Assembly (NCBI GenBank): GCA_023395515.1
Contig: JAEWZB010000041.1
Span: forward strand, 3,117 to 67,116
Reading direction: 5' to 3'
From: Bacillota bacterium
GTDB taxonomy: Bacteria > Bacillota > Syntrophomonadia > Syntrophomonadales > Syntrophomonadaceae
Length of the DNA stretch: 64,000 nucleotides
Numbering within the stretch: the stretch's first letter is position 1; the number at the start of each line of letters is the position of its first letter. The notes under the pieces were generated by a model, which was given only the letters and a program-made list of their open reading frames with translations, was not told the origin of the DNA and searched no databases. This document shows positions 1 through 8,934 of the stretch, piece after piece. A program made the position numbers and the translations under genes.

Positions 1-678
1 ATAATTATTAAGTTGAAACTCGGCTACAAATTGCTGGTTGGAGTCAATAATGTTTTTAACTAGTTCATATTTAGGATGGGCTGAATCAACTACAAAAAAT
101 ACATATTCATCGGTACCTTCTATTTTGGCAAACACGGTTACGGTACTAGCTACGTTGCCATTACCGATATAATATTTGCTGCCATTAGCTAAATAAGTGC
201 CGTCAGGTTGGGGAGTAAGCTTCATAGAAGTTGAATAAATATCAGCACCATGTTCTTTTTCAGAAAGGCCAAAGGCACAAAGGGCATTATCTTGCAATTT
301 TTTAGCAGCTTTATGTTTGGCTTCCTCGTTATCGCCTAGCAATACCGGGTTAAGTCCTAAGGCTGATACATGGTAAGTATACCAGTAGGCTGCTCCATAA
401 AATCCACATATCTCGGAAAATTCATACATTCTGTAAGTGCTGTAATATTGGTTAGGATCAGAGCCATAACCACTGGGAAGAAAAAGGGTCTCAAAAAAAC
501 CTTCCTCGGTTACGAATTTCTGAAAATCAGCACAAAACTCCCGGTCATGATATTGTTCTTTTTGTTTGGATAATCCTTTGGCTTCAAACCAATCAATAGT
601 TTTTAACATAATTTCTTTGGATCTTGCATCGGGATAATGGCGATCTTTATACTTTTTAGGATTTAGTAAAAGACTCAT
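1..678 (-). CDS. Acyl-CoA dehydrogenase, N-terminal part (runs off the window)
   Basis: The frame is open from the ATG at 678 to base 1, giving 226 residues, so the C-terminus lies outside the window. A strong AAAGGAGG ribosome site precedes the ATG. The protein has the helical N-terminal half of an acyl-CoA dehydrogenase followed by the start of the beta domain: a CAFGLSEKEHGAD stretch (the usual TEP..GSD region) and NGSKYYIGNG (the usual G.K.WITN region). The family oxidises acyl-CoA to 2-enoyl-CoA with FAD. It is the third gene of a minus-strand run after the acyl-CoA ligase and enoyl-CoA hydratase, which fits beta-oxidation. The catalytic Glu is not in view, so substrate cannot be judged. 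Confidence 0.88.
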   Translation of the reverse strand, partial: MSLLLNPKKYKDRHYPDARSKEIMLKTIDWFEAKGLSKQKEQYHDREFCADFQKFVTEEGFFETLFLPSGYGSDPNQYYSTYRMYEFSEICGFYGAAYWYTYHVSALGLNPVLLGDNEEAKHKAAKKLQDNALCAFGLSEKEHGADIYSTSMKLTPQPDGTYLANGSKYYIGNGNVASTVTVFAKIEGTDEYVFFVVDSAHPKYELVKNIIDSNQQFVAEFQLNNY

Positions 679-708
679 TAGTAAAGTCCTCCTTTAAAAT
701 ATTACTTG

Positions 709-1488
709 TTACTTGCCGGTGTAGGTCGGCCTTCTCTTTTCTAAAAAGGCTTTCATGCCTTCGGTTTGGTCTAAGCCGGAGAAAAGTAGTGACCAAACCT
801 TTTGTTCATGTTCCAGACCGGCATCTAAAGAATTATTTTCGGCAAAATTCATGGCTGCTTTAGCAGTACGCAGGGCAGCCGGACTTTTGCGGCCTAATGA
901 TCTGGCTAATTTAAAGGCAGTTTCTTGTAATTCGGCAGTGGGTACTACTTTATTAACCAGGCCAATATTTAAAGCCGTTTGGGCGTCAATAATTTCACCG
1001 GTTAAAACCATATATCTGGCCCGGCTCCATCCAATAGCCCGGCCTAGCCGTTGGGTTCCTCCACAACCAGGTACTATGGCCAGATTAATTTCCGGCAGCC
1101 CCATGAAGGCATTGTCAGCCGCTATACGAATATCACAAGCTATGGCCAGCTCAGTTCCGCCGCCTAAGGCCGGTCCGCCAATAGCTGCAATATAGGGCTT
1201 AGGTGATGAAGTAATCAAATCGCACATAGCATGGGCCTTGCCAATAAACTCTTCCATTTCCAGGGTACCGGCTTCGGACATATAGGGTATATCACCACCG
1301 GCCGAAAATACATTTTCTCCTCCGGTAATAATAACTGCGCCTACCTCGGGGTCCTGATTAAATTCCATAAGAGCATTAGTCATTTCCTGGACAGAATTAG
1401 AATTGGTAGGATTCATTGCCTTCGCATTATCAAATAGGATTATTCCTACCCCTTCTTTTTTTTCTAATTTAAGTAGTTTATATTCCAT
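709..1488 (-). CDS. Enoyl-CoA hydratase/isomerase family protein
   Basis: The 259-residue protein has normal crotonase length. The oxyanion-hole region FSAGGDI and the GGGTELAIACD segment are present, and GLPEINLAIVPGCGGTQ carries the second glutamate. Both catalytic glutamates of true hydratases (E in GGGTELA and E in LPEI) are therefore seen, which favours 2-enoyl-CoA hydratase over a plain isomerase. The start at 1488 has a GGGAGG site upstream. It lies 30 bp upstream of the acyl-CoA dehydrogenase and 46 bp downstream of the acyl-CoA ligase, in one orientation, so the three probably form an operon. The exact chain-length preference cannot be read from sequence. Confidence 0.92.
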   Translation of the reverse strand: MEYKLLKLEKKEGVGIILFDNAKAMNPTNSNSVQEMTNALMEFNQDPEVGAVIITGGENVFSAGGDIPYMSEAGTLEMEEFIGKAHAMCDLITSSPKPYIAAIGGPALGGGTELAIACDIRIAADNAFMGLPEINLAIVPGCGGTQRLGRAIGWSRARYMVLTGEIIDAQTALNIGLVNKVVPTAELQETAFKLARSLGRKSPAALRTAKAAMNFAENNSLDAGLEHEQKVWSLLFSGLDQTEGMKAFLEKRRPTYTGK

Positions 1489-1534
1489 GATGGGCCTCCC
1501 TCGTATTTAGTAGCATATTATTGGGGAAAAAAGA

Positions 1535-3409
1535 CTATTCCTGGTACATGGTTTCTATTTCTTGATGGTATTTTTGGCTGATTATGTTGCGTTTTAGTTT
1601 CATGGTAGGGGTTAATTCCCCGTCTTCTTGAGTAAGTTCCTTAGTTAATAGAGTGAATTTCTTTATTTGCTCCACACGGCCTAAAGTCTCATTTTGTTTA
1701 GTAATAATATCTTCGTATATTTTAATGACAGCACTATTTTTTATTAAGTCTTCATGTGATGTATAAGTAATGTGGTTTTTCTGGCAGTAGTCTTCCAGAA
1801 TAATAAAGTTAGGTACGATAAGTGCCGTAATATATTTTTGCTTTTCCCCGATTATTACAAACTGTTCCACAAACAGTTCTTCACCAAACATTTTTTCTAT
1901 TTGTTGGGGGGATATGTTTTTGCCTCCCGCAGTTATGATAATATCCTTAATCCGGTCGGTAATTTTAATGTAAGTCAGCTTTTGTCCATCTTTATTTTCA
2001 GTAGTTATTGTGCCTATATCTTGAGTTTTAAACCAACCATCGGAGGTAAAACATTCGGCAGTGGCCTCAGGTTTATTATGATAACCTTTCATGCTCATAC
2101 CGCCTTTTAATTGTATTTCGCCCTCCTCGGAAATTCGCGCCTCCACCATTGCGATCATAGGGCCACATTCATCAGGTTTGCCATAACCGTTAAAACCTAC
2201 ACATACGGGGAAAAATTCGGTAAGGCCAAAACCTTGAATAAGATTAATGCCAAAAGATAAGAAAAATTCATTAACTTCTGCTGCTAAGGCGGCTCCGCCA
2301 CAATGGTAAGTATCACAGCGCTCTGCACCTAGGGTCTCCCGTACTTTTTTCATTATCAATGCATCGGCAAGTCGGTGTTGGGCTAGTAAAAAAGCTCCTG
2401 ATGGTTGGCCCGAAGCTTTGTTACGGTAAACCTCTAATGCAACCTGCTTGGCCCAGGTAAACATTTTAACCTTCACCGGAGATGCGGTTTTTAGACCCTC
2501 ATGAATGGTGCCATATACCTTATCCCATATTCTGGGCACACTAGTCATGAAATGCGGCCTTATTACCGACATTACATCCTTAAATTGTTTAGGATCAGGA
2601 CAATATGCAATACGCATCCCTACACTCATACAGCCATATGACCACATGCGTTCAAAAACATGACTTAGGGGGAGTATAGCCAGGGAAACATAGGAAGGAT
2701 CTGCATAAGGGAATCTACTAGCTGCTGGATAGATACCGTTCATAAAGGAACGATGAGTATGTATGGCTCCTTTAGGTGCACCGGTGGTGCCTGAGGTATA
2801 AATCAAGGTTAATATATCATCAGGGTTTACATTATCGAGCAGCTTCTGTAATTGATCATCTTGCTTAGAGGTGCGTCCTATGTTTAGCAGTTCATCAAAA
2901 TACATACTATCATCACCGGTTATACTAATGTCACGGTCAAAAGCTACTATCTTTTGCAGATGAGCATTAGCGGTGATTACCTTTTTGGCGCGGTTGTACT
3001 GTTCTTGATTACCGACAAAAAGTATCTTGATTTCGGCATCATTTACTATATAGGCAGCTTCCTCAACGGAATTGGTGGCGTAAATGGGTACGGTTACCGA
3101 GCGTATGGCCAGAATCGCCAAATCAGTAATTGCCCACTTGGCACAGTTATCAGCAAATATTGCCGCTGTTTCACCAGGCTGTAAAATATTCATTTGCAGA
3201 AGTCCTTTAGCCAGCGAGCGGATTTGTTCGCCGAAATCCCGCCATGTTATAGAAACCCATTCATCCTTAACCTTATCGGTAAGTATATCAAAGTCGGCAA
3301 ATTTCTCAGCATTTTTAAGCATCATATAGGCGAGTGATTTATTTTCTTTAAGATAAACCTCGAACGCTTTGTCCCAGTCCTGGTTGTAGTCAAATATTGG
3401 TTTTGTCAT
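1535..3409 (-). CDS. Long-chain fatty acid-CoA ligase (AMP-binding)
   Basis: This 624-residue protein should activate a fatty acid to acyl-CoA through an acyl-adenylate. The P-loop motif YTSGTTGAPKGA is intact, as are GFGLTEFFP (motif A5) and the TDRIKDIIITAGGKNISP hinge and C-terminal region. Length and layout match FadD15/FAA-type long-chain ligases. An ATG 12 bases upstream (3421) is in frame, but the GGAGG ribosome site lies between the two, so the start at 3409 is preferred. It is the first gene of the minus-strand operon with enoyl-CoA hydratase and acyl-CoA dehydrogenase, supplying their substrate. The catalytic lysine region near the C-terminus aligns (TPTMKLKRN). Confidence 0.92.
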   Translation of the reverse strand: MTKPIFDYNQDWDKAFEVYLKENKSLAYMMLKNAEKFADFDILTDKVKDEWVSITWRDFGEQIRSLAKGLLQMNILQPGETAAIFADNCAKWAITDLAILAIRSVTVPIYATNSVEEAAYIVNDAEIKILFVGNQEQYNRAKKVITANAHLQKIVAFDRDISITGDDSMYFDELLNIGRTSKQDDQLQKLLDNVNPDDILTLIYTSGTTGAPKGAIHTHRSFMNGIYPAASRFPYADPSYVSLAILPLSHVFERMWSYGCMSVGMRIAYCPDPKQFKDVMSVIRPHFMTSVPRIWDKVYGTIHEGLKTASPVKVKMFTWAKQVALEVYRNKASGQPSGAFLLAQHRLADALIMKKVRETLGAERCDTYHCGGAALAAEVNEFFLSFGINLIQGFGLTEFFPVCVGFNGYGKPDECGPMIAMVEARISEEGEIQLKGGMSMKGYHNKPEATAECFTSDGWFKTQDIGTITTENKDGQKLTYIKITDRIKDIIITAGGKNISPQQIEKMFGEELFVEQFVIIGEKQKYITALIVPNFIILEDYCQKNHITYTSHEDLIKNSAVIKIYEDIITKQNETLGRVEQIKKFTLLTKELTQEDGELTPTMKLKRNIISQKYHQEIETMYQE

Positions 3410-3802
3410 AATTACCTCCATAAATACCCTAATAGAGATAGAATAATTATCTAGTTGACTCTTTTAATTTCACTCTTAAAATATGTAGTTGATGCTATGC
3501 TAGATTGTAGTAATATTTGTTGCCCCTGGTATTATAAGAGTATAGAATTAGTAGTAAAGACTAAGCTTTATTGGGCTATCTTTAACTCGTTAATATTTTA
3601 TACTACCCTCCTTTAGCAATCGAAAATTTCAGTCTCGAAAGAATATACTATCTTTACTATACTGACTAATAAATATAGTTTCAACTATTTTTTATTATTA
3701 GTACTTTCGGTTATATAAATATATGGCTTCGAAGTAGTGTTAATACTTATTATTTACAGAATCTACCACACCAAAATTAGTTCAAAAATAGGAGGAGATG
3801 CC
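3410..3802. other. Divergent intergenic region
   Basis: This AT-rich gap of 393 bases separates the minus-strand acyl-CoA ligase operon from the plus-strand 4-hydroxybutyrate dehydrogenase, so it should hold both promoters. A TATAAT hexamer reads on the minus strand near 3533-3538, but I could not pair it with a good -35 box. No coding frame with a ribosome site was seen. Confidence 0.4.
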
Positions 3803-4918
3803 ATGAAGGAATTTAAGATGTATGCCCATATTGTTTATGAAGACTCCTTACAAGCCTTTTTGCAGAGGGAAGGAATCGGTAAGACGGACTTTATCCTAAC
3901 TAACGAGTTTTTATATTCCCGGTTTATAAAAAAGCTTAATCCCCCCTGTGATGCTCTTTTTATTGAAGCCTATGGTCAGGGGGAGCCGACTACGGAAAGG
4001 GTGGACGCTATTCGCGCTGACCTGCCGGAAGGCCTAAAGCGTCTGATAGCTATTGGCGGTGGTTCGGTGATAGATATTGCCAAGATGCTCTCTCTCAGTG
4101 TACCCTCCGGCAAAACCGAAGATTTGTTTCTGGGTTCCGAGGAGCCTACTCGTATTTATGATGTGTATGCTATCCCCACCACCTGTGGTACCGGCAGTGA
4201 GGTAACTAATATCTGTGCCGTGGAAATTACCGGCTTGCGCACCAAACGCGGAGTAAGCAGTCCGCTTATGTTTCCTCAGAAATCGGTGTTGATTCCGGAG
4301 TTGATTGCGGGCCTGCCCTATAAGTTCTTTGCCACCTCGTCAATCGACGCCCTGATCCATGCCGTAGAAAGCTATCTGTCTCCTCAGTCTTCGCCGGTTT
4401 CCGAGTTATTTTCTAAAGAAGCTATGGGCCTAATTCTGAAAGGTTATAAATATATCGCGGAGAACGGCCCGAATAAATGGACCGACTGTGCGGCTGATTT
4501 TATTAACGCTTCTAACTTTGCCGGGCTAGCTTTCAACTCGGCCGGCTGTGCGGCAGTACACGCGCTAAGCTATCCATTAGGAGGCGGTTATCATATTCCC
4601 CATGGAGAGGCTAATCAATTGGTATTTGCCGCAACTTTACGCAAATATAAAGCTAAAGAGCCCACCGGTAAAATTAACGATTTGGAGGCTTTGTGGGCTG
4701 ATTTATTGGGTGTGCCACCTACTGAGGCTCTGGAAACTGCTTTCTTGCTGTTTGATAAGGTGCAAACCCGCAAGCCTTTGCGTGAATTTGGTATCTCAGA
4801 AAGTGAGCTCCGGGATTTGGCCGCAGGGGTTATAGCCGGTCAGACCCGGTTGTTGAATAATAACTATACAGCGCTGACCGTGGATGATATGATTGAAATA
4901 TACCAAGAAGTTTATTAG
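3803..4918 (+). CDS. 4hbD: 4-hydroxybutyrate dehydrogenase (iron-containing ADH family)
   Basis: The 371-residue protein has the same length and a very similar run of motifs to Clostridium kluyveri 4-hydroxybutyrate dehydrogenase, as I remember that sequence. Shared segments include GKTDFILTNEFLY, IAIGGGSVIDIAK, PTTCGTGSEVTN, GLPYKFFATSS and the C-terminal NNY. It would interconvert succinate semialdehyde and 4-hydroxybutyrate with NAD(H). The metal ligands typical of group III ADHs are present: D182, H186, H253 and H267, the last in PHGEAN. The ATG at 3803 follows GGAGGAG; an in-frame ATG at 3737 has no ribosome site. No other 4-hydroxybutyrate pathway genes are in the window, so its role stands on family similarity. 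Confidence 0.85.
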   Translation: MKEFKMYAHIVYEDSLQAFLQREGIGKTDFILTNEFLYSRFIKKLNPPCDALFIEAYGQGEPTTERVDAIRADLPEGLKRLIAIGGGSVIDIAKMLSLSVPSGKTEDLFLGSEEPTRIYDVYAIPTTCGTGSEVTNICAVEITGLRTKRGVSSPLMFPQKSVLIPELIAGLPYKFFATSSIDALIHAVESYLSPQSSPVSELFSKEAMGLILKGYKYIAENGPNKWTDCAADFINASNFAGLAFNSAGCAAVHALSYPLGGGYHIPHGEANQLVFAATLRKYKAKEPTGKINDLEALWADLLGVPPTEALETAFLLFDKVQTRKPLREFGISESELRDLAAGVIAGQTRLLNNNYTALTVDDMIEIYQEVY

Positions 4919-5282
4919 GTTATTCTGGCAGGATTTTCCCTTGAAAATCATTCAACAAAATGCGATAATCAACAAGCACAGGAAACAGGACTTAAATTAG
5001 TACTTAAGTTAATAATTCTGGAATACTCGTGAAGCTCTTATTTTGAACCTACAAAATTAAAACGGGAGTTCAAAAATTTAAGGGAGATATCATGCCCGGT
5101 AAGTCTATTATTATAGCAGGGACGATAGAAGCTTTAATGCGAACACCCACCTATCGAGAGATAGGCATCAAAATAGGGCAACGGTATTTTGGGTTACATA
5201 ACAAAGAACCGTGGATTAATTCCATGGTTTTTTCCTTTTCTGGAAATAAAACCGGATGCTAAAGAAAAAATACCGGCAAATA
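4919..5282. other. Intergenic region with possible gene remnant
   Basis: The gap lies between 4hbD and the TetR promoter. A 56-codon frame (5092-5262) follows an AAGGGAG ribosome-like site. A second frame continues the apparent protein sequence after a shift near 5225, which suggests a decayed coding remnant. Its family was not recognised. The far end of this remnant overlaps the TetR promoter, so at least that part is now regulatory. Confidence 0.3.
5092..5262 (+). pseudogene. Short ORF, possible frameshifted remnant
   Basis: A 56-residue frame starts at an ATG with AAGGGAG upstream. It has no recognised domain. After about residue 45 the other frame reads smoothly (PWFFPFLEIKPDA and on to a stop at about 5309), which is the pattern left by a single frameshift. 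It could equally be a chance frame. Function unknown. Confidence 0.25.
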
Positions 5283-5311
5283 TTGACATGGAAAAATATT
5301 CTATGTAGAAT
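5283..5311 (+). promoter_or_regulatory. Sigma-A-type promoter for the TetR/chemosensory run
   Basis: TTGACA (5283-5288), a 17-base spacer and TAGAAT (5306-5311) form a near-consensus vegetative promoter 44 bases before the TetR start codon. Because the next gene begins 29 bases after the TetR stop, it may drive the chemosensory genes as well. Confidence 0.75.
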
Positions 5312-5324
5312 TAAGTCAAAGAAA

Positions 5325-5344
5325 AGGTGAGCGTTTACTTACCT
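5325..5344. promoter_or_regulatory. Candidate TetR operator (imperfect inverted repeat)
   Basis: AGGTGAG (5325-5331), six bases, then CTTACCT (5338-5344) form a 7-bp inverted repeat with one mismatch. It sits between the -10 box and the ribosome site of the TetR gene. That position fits autorepression by a TetR-family dimer. The assignment is by position and symmetry only. Confidence 0.5.
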
Positions 5345-5354
5345 GGGAGGAAAT

Positions 5355-5939
5355 ATGCACGATATAATACCTCGCAAAGATTCTATAATCCTGGCTGCTA
5401 TAGATGTACTTGATGAATGTGGCTTTCAAGGGCTTACTATTCGTGAAATTGCCCAAAAAGCTGGTATCTCCGAAGGAGCAATTTTTAAACATTATAAGTC
5501 AAAATCTGACTTAATTAGTGCTGTATTAGACCACTTTTCCATGTTTGATAGTCAAATCAAACAAACCATAGAATTAAAAGAAATGCCTCCTAAAGAAGCT
5601 ATTATCTTCGCGGTAAATTCCTACACTAATTACTATGAGAGTTATCCTGCCCTAACTGCCTTAACCGAAGTAATTGATGAACTTACTTATTATCCTGAGT
5701 TATCCGATAAAGTGAAAAACTTATATTTAACCCGTATGAAGTTTTTTGAAAATCTGGTAGAGGAAGCTCAAGCCCGAGGTGAAATTAAATCCGAGGTGAA
5801 CCCCGAAAATGTTGCTGATGTTATCATGGGCCTTTTTAGAGCCATATGCCTAAAATGGAGATTCTTGAAATATGATTTTTCTTTAAAGGAACGTACTATA
5901 GCAACACTTACCATGGTTTTGGATTCTTTAAGTATCTGA
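5355..5939 (+). CDS. TetR/AcrR family transcriptional regulator
   Basis: This 194-residue protein has an N-terminal helix-turn-helix: LTIREIAQKAGISEGAIFKHYKSKSDLI at about residues 28-55, the usual TetR signature. An all-helical ligand domain follows. The ATG at 5355 follows GGGAGG. A good promoter and a candidate operator lie directly upstream, so it probably represses itself. It precedes cheY by 29 bases in the same orientation, which makes it the first gene of the chemosensory run. In related bacteria such regulators often sense fatty acids or acyl-CoAs, but the ligand here is unknown. Confidence 0.9.
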   Translation: MHDIIPRKDSIILAAIDVLDECGFQGLTIREIAQKAGISEGAIFKHYKSKSDLISAVLDHFSMFDSQIKQTIELKEMPPKEAIIFAVNSYTNYYESYPALTALTEVIDELTYYPELSDKVKNLYLTRMKFFENLVEEAQARGEIKSEVNPENVADVIMGLFRAICLKWRFLKYDFSLKERTIATLTMVLDSLSI

Positions 5940-5968
5940 GTTACATAGTAAAGAACGGAGGGTTGGGA

Positions 5969-6331
5969 ATGAAGACAGTATTAATTGTTGATGATGCAGC
6001 ATTTATGAGGGCAGCTTTACGGAGAATTTTGGATGGACATGGCTATGAAGTAATAGGTGAAGCAGAAAATGGAGCTGTGGGAGTAAGCATGTATAAGGAA
6101 CTGCAGCCGGATATTGTAACTATGGATATTACTATGCCGGAAATGGATGGCATAACTGCCTTAAAAGAAATTAAGGAATTTGATGCTAAGGCTAAAATAG
6201 TAATGATATCGGCTATGGGACAGGAGTTTATGGTTAAAGAAGCTATTATGTATGGAGCCCAGACTTTTATAGTAAAACCGTTTAAAGAAGACTATATAAT
6301 CGAAACTCTAGCCAAAATTACTGTAATTTAA
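5969..6331 (+). CDS. cheY: CheY-like response regulator
   Basis: The 120-residue protein is a single receiver domain. VDDAAFMR gives the acidic pair, D53 in MDITMPEMDG is the phosphoacceptor, SAMGQ holds the conserved Ser/Thr position, and KPF holds the lysine. It should be phosphorylated by the adjacent CheA. The ATG at 5969 follows GGAGGG at a normal distance. The in-frame TTG six bases earlier overlaps the ribosome site too closely. It is followed 20 bases later by cheA. It may act on a flagellar or pilus motor or on another output, and none of those is encoded in this window. Confidence 0.92.
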   Translation: MKTVLIVDDAAFMRAALRRILDGHGYEVIGEAENGAVGVSMYKELQPDIVTMDITMPEMDGITALKEIKEFDAKAKIVMISAMGQEFMVKEAIMYGAQTFIVKPFKEDYIIETLAKITVI

Positions 6332-6351
6332 CCTACCGGGGAGGTGGTTTT

Positions 6352-8406
6352 GTGTCATTACAGTCTAATCTCGAACCAATGCTGGAATTATTTTATTTTG
6401 AAACTACGCAATATCTAGTAGAACTGGAACAATTAATTTTAAATTATGAAAAATCAGCATCTTATAATAACACTACTATAGATGAGATTTTTCGTATCAT
6501 GCATAATATTAAAAGTGCATCAGCTATGATGCTGTTTAATCATATCTCAACCCTGGCTCATACTATTGAGGATTTGTTTTTCTTTTTGCGGGAGCAGCGG
6601 CCCCCAGCAGTAGACTATGGGACTTTATCCGATTTAGTATTGGCAGCGGCAGATTTCATTAAAATAGAATTGGACAAAATCAAGAATGAAGATGTGCCAA
6701 ACGGAGACAACAGTATTCTAATCGGAAACATTAAGGACTTTTTAGCTCTCTTACACGAAGATAATCAGATTATGGCCTCACCAACTACCCAAGTCAATCA
6801 ACCTACCAAAGAGCAATACTACATCAGTAAAGATACTAGCGATACTTTTCCTGCCCTCAACTTTTTTAAAACTACTCTTTTCTTCCAGGATGGTTGTGAA
6901 ATGGAAAATATCAGAGCCTATGCCCTGGTTCATCATCTGCAGGAGATAGCTCAAGTAATTCACTATATTCCCGAGGACGTTATGGAAAATGACGATAGTG
7001 TTGCCATCATAAAAGAACAAGGTTTTAAGCTTTGGTTTAAAACTAATCGCGAATATCTTGAAATACAGCATTTTTTTGATCACACTGCTTTCGTTAGGGA
7101 TCTGGATTTAGTATTACTGGAAAATGATGCAGAGCTAAAGCAATTTGAACCTCAAAACCGTCTAAGAGCAGATGAAATAATATCCGGCCCGGAAAAGATG
7201 TCGGAACTAAAGGACACCGCTGAAAAATATGCTTATGGCCATTCACCCCAAAGCCTGATTAGTGTTAATGTGAACAAGCTTGACATGCTTATGGACTTAG
7301 TAGGAGAAATGGTAATAGCTGAAGCCATGGTCACCAATAACCCCGACTTAAAAGAATTGCAGCTAGATAATTTTAAAAAGGCCGCCTTGCAGTTACGTAA
7401 GATTACCAGTGAAGTACAGGATGTAGTCATGTCTATTCGCATGGTACCTCTTACCATAACTTTGCAAAAGATGAACCGCATAGTCCGCGATATGGCGAAG
7501 AAGCTGAATAAGAATGTAGTTCTGGAGATTATTGGAGCCGAAACTGAAGTGGATAAGAATATCATTGAACATATCTCCGATCCTTTAATGCATTTGGTTA
7601 GAAATGCCATTGACCATGGTATAGAAAATAATGAGGAAAGAATAAAAATCGGTAAAACTGAACCGGCTAAAGTTGTAATTGAGGCTAAAAGTGCCGGCAA
7701 TGACGTTCTCATTATAGTTAAGGATAATGGCCAGGGGCTGGACCAGGAAAAAATATTAAAACGGGCTAGAGAAAACGGTTTATTATATAAGCCGGAAAAT
7801 GAACTGAGTGAAAAAGAAATATTTAGTCTGGTTTTTCTGCCCGGTTTTTCTACCGAAGAAAAGGTCACCGAGTTTTCGGGGCGTGGAGTAGGCATGGACG
7901 TAGTCACTAAAAATATTGAAACCCTGGGGGGATCAGTTTTAATTGACAGCACCCCCGGTGAAGGCACGGCTGTAACTCTAAAGATTCCTCTGACTTTGGC
8001 CATTATAAGCGGTATGAATGTCAAGGTCGGGTCATCATCTTACACCATCCCTATAACTAGCATCAAAGAGTCATTCCGACCCAAAGAAAACGAAATAATA
8101 ACCGATCCCGAAGGGCATGAAATGGTAATGCTTAGAGGAGAATGCTATCCGATTATCCGCTTGCATGAAAGATTTAAAGTAAAAACCAATATTACTGTTT
8201 TTACTGAAGGGATAATCATAATGATCGAAAATGGAGAGAAAACCTACGGGCTTTTCGTAGATGGACTATTAGGTGAACAGCAAGTAGTAGTAAAAGCACT
8301 TCCTAACTATATTAGAAAAATAAAGGGGTTAGCAGGATGTACTCTTCTAGGTGACGGTAGTATTAGCCTGATTCTGGATATGGCTGGATTAATTGAGGAT
8401 AAATAA
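6352..8406 (+). CDS. cheA: Chemotaxis histidine kinase CheA
   Basis: The 684-residue protein has the CheA order. An N-terminal HPt domain comes first, with H51 in MHNIKSASAMM, the autophosphorylated histidine. A variable P2-like linker region (about 110-290), a dimerisation helix pair (LDMLMDLVGEMVIAEAM) and an ATPase domain follow, with N-box HLVRNAIDHGIE, G1 KDNGQGLD and G2 GRGVGMDVV. A CheW-like domain ends the protein. The start is GTG at 6352 after GGGGAGGTGG. It should receive signals from the MCP two genes downstream through CheW and phosphorylate CheY and possibly the later receiver proteins. Its HPt uses HNIKSA rather than HTLKGSA, a modest change. Confidence 0.95.
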   Translation: MSLQSNLEPMLELFYFETTQYLVELEQLILNYEKSASYNNTTIDEIFRIMHNIKSASAMMLFNHISTLAHTIEDLFFFLREQRPPAVDYGTLSDLVLAAADFIKIELDKIKNEDVPNGDNSILIGNIKDFLALLHEDNQIMASPTTQVNQPTKEQYYISKDTSDTFPALNFFKTTLFFQDGCEMENIRAYALVHHLQEIAQVIHYIPEDVMENDDSVAIIKEQGFKLWFKTNREYLEIQHFFDHTAFVRDLDLVLLENDAELKQFEPQNRLRADEIISGPEKMSELKDTAEKYAYGHSPQSLISVNVNKLDMLMDLVGEMVIAEAMVTNNPDLKELQLDNFKKAALQLRKITSEVQDVVMSIRMVPLTITLQKMNRIVRDMAKKLNKNVVLEIIGAETEVDKNIIEHISDPLMHLVRNAIDHGIENNEERIKIGKTEPAKVVIEAKSAGNDVLIIVKDNGQGLDQEKILKRARENGLLYKPENELSEKEIFSLVFLPGFSTEEKVTEFSGRGVGMDVVTKNIETLGGSVLIDSTPGEGTAVTLKIPLTLAIISGMNVKVGSSSYTIPITSIKESFRPKENEIITDPEGHEMVMLRGECYPIIRLHERFKVKTNITVFTEGIIIMIENGEKTYGLFVDGLLGEQQVVVKALPNYIRKIKGLAGCTLLGDGSISLILDMAGLIEDK

Positions 8407-8426
8407 GCGGGAAAGGGGAATAGGAT

Positions 8427-8915
8427 ATGGAAGAAAACCCAAATTGGCTGGAGCCGGAAGAAGATACGCAAAAAGGCAAGTTTCTAACCTTCTCATTAGG
8501 TTCAGAGTTTTATGGTATTGAAATCAAGTATGTTACGGAAATCATAGGAATTCAGGCCATTACTGAAGTGCCTGAACTTCCAGACTATGTCAAAGGGATT
8601 ATAAATCTAAGAGGTAAGATTATTCCGGTAATGGATGTAAGAGTAAGATTTAAGAAACCGCCCCAAATATATAATGATAGAACTTGTATTGTAATTATCG
8701 ATATCAAGGAGATTGCTATTGGTTTAATTGTAGATAGTGTATCGGAAGTGTTATCCATACCGGAGGAAGATATAGTCTCACCCCCGGAAGTAAATAGAAG
8801 CAACCATAAGTATATAAAGGCCATTGGTAAAGTAGGTAATGATGTCAAACTAATTCTGGATTGTCACAGGCTTCTTAATGATGAAGAATCGGAAATGTTA
8901 GGAGAAATCCAATAA
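8427..8915 (+). CDS. cheW: CheW coupling protein
   Basis: This 162-residue protein is a single CheW domain. [18 protein letters not shown] opens it, [20 protein letters not shown] is the family's core motif, and [11 protein letters not shown] follows. It links the MCP signalling tip to CheA at the membrane array. It lies 20 bases after cheA and just before mcp, with GGGAAAGGGG upstream of the ATG. The N-terminal extension of about 20 acidic residues is slightly longer than in the minimal family. Confidence 0.95.
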   Translation: MEENPNWLEPEEDTQKGKFLTFSLGSEFYGIEIKYVTEIIGIQAITEVPELPDYVKGIINLRGKIIPVMDVRVRFKKPPQIYNDRTCIVIIDIKEIAIGLIVDSVSEVLSIPEEDIVSPPEVNRSNHKYIKAIGKVGNDVKLILDCHRLLNDEESEMLGEIQ

Positions 8916-8934
8916 TAAGATGGGCGGTGCGAGT

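Noticed and set aside
755..1195. Plus-strand open frame of 146 codons
   Set aside because: It lies antisense to the enoyl-CoA hydratase gene, has no ribosome site and no domain; a shadow of the real gene.
7233..8024. Minus-strand open frame of 263 codons
   Set aside because: It is antisense to the conserved ATPase part of cheA and rich in Ser/Leu/Ile as expected for a reverse frame; no ribosome site.
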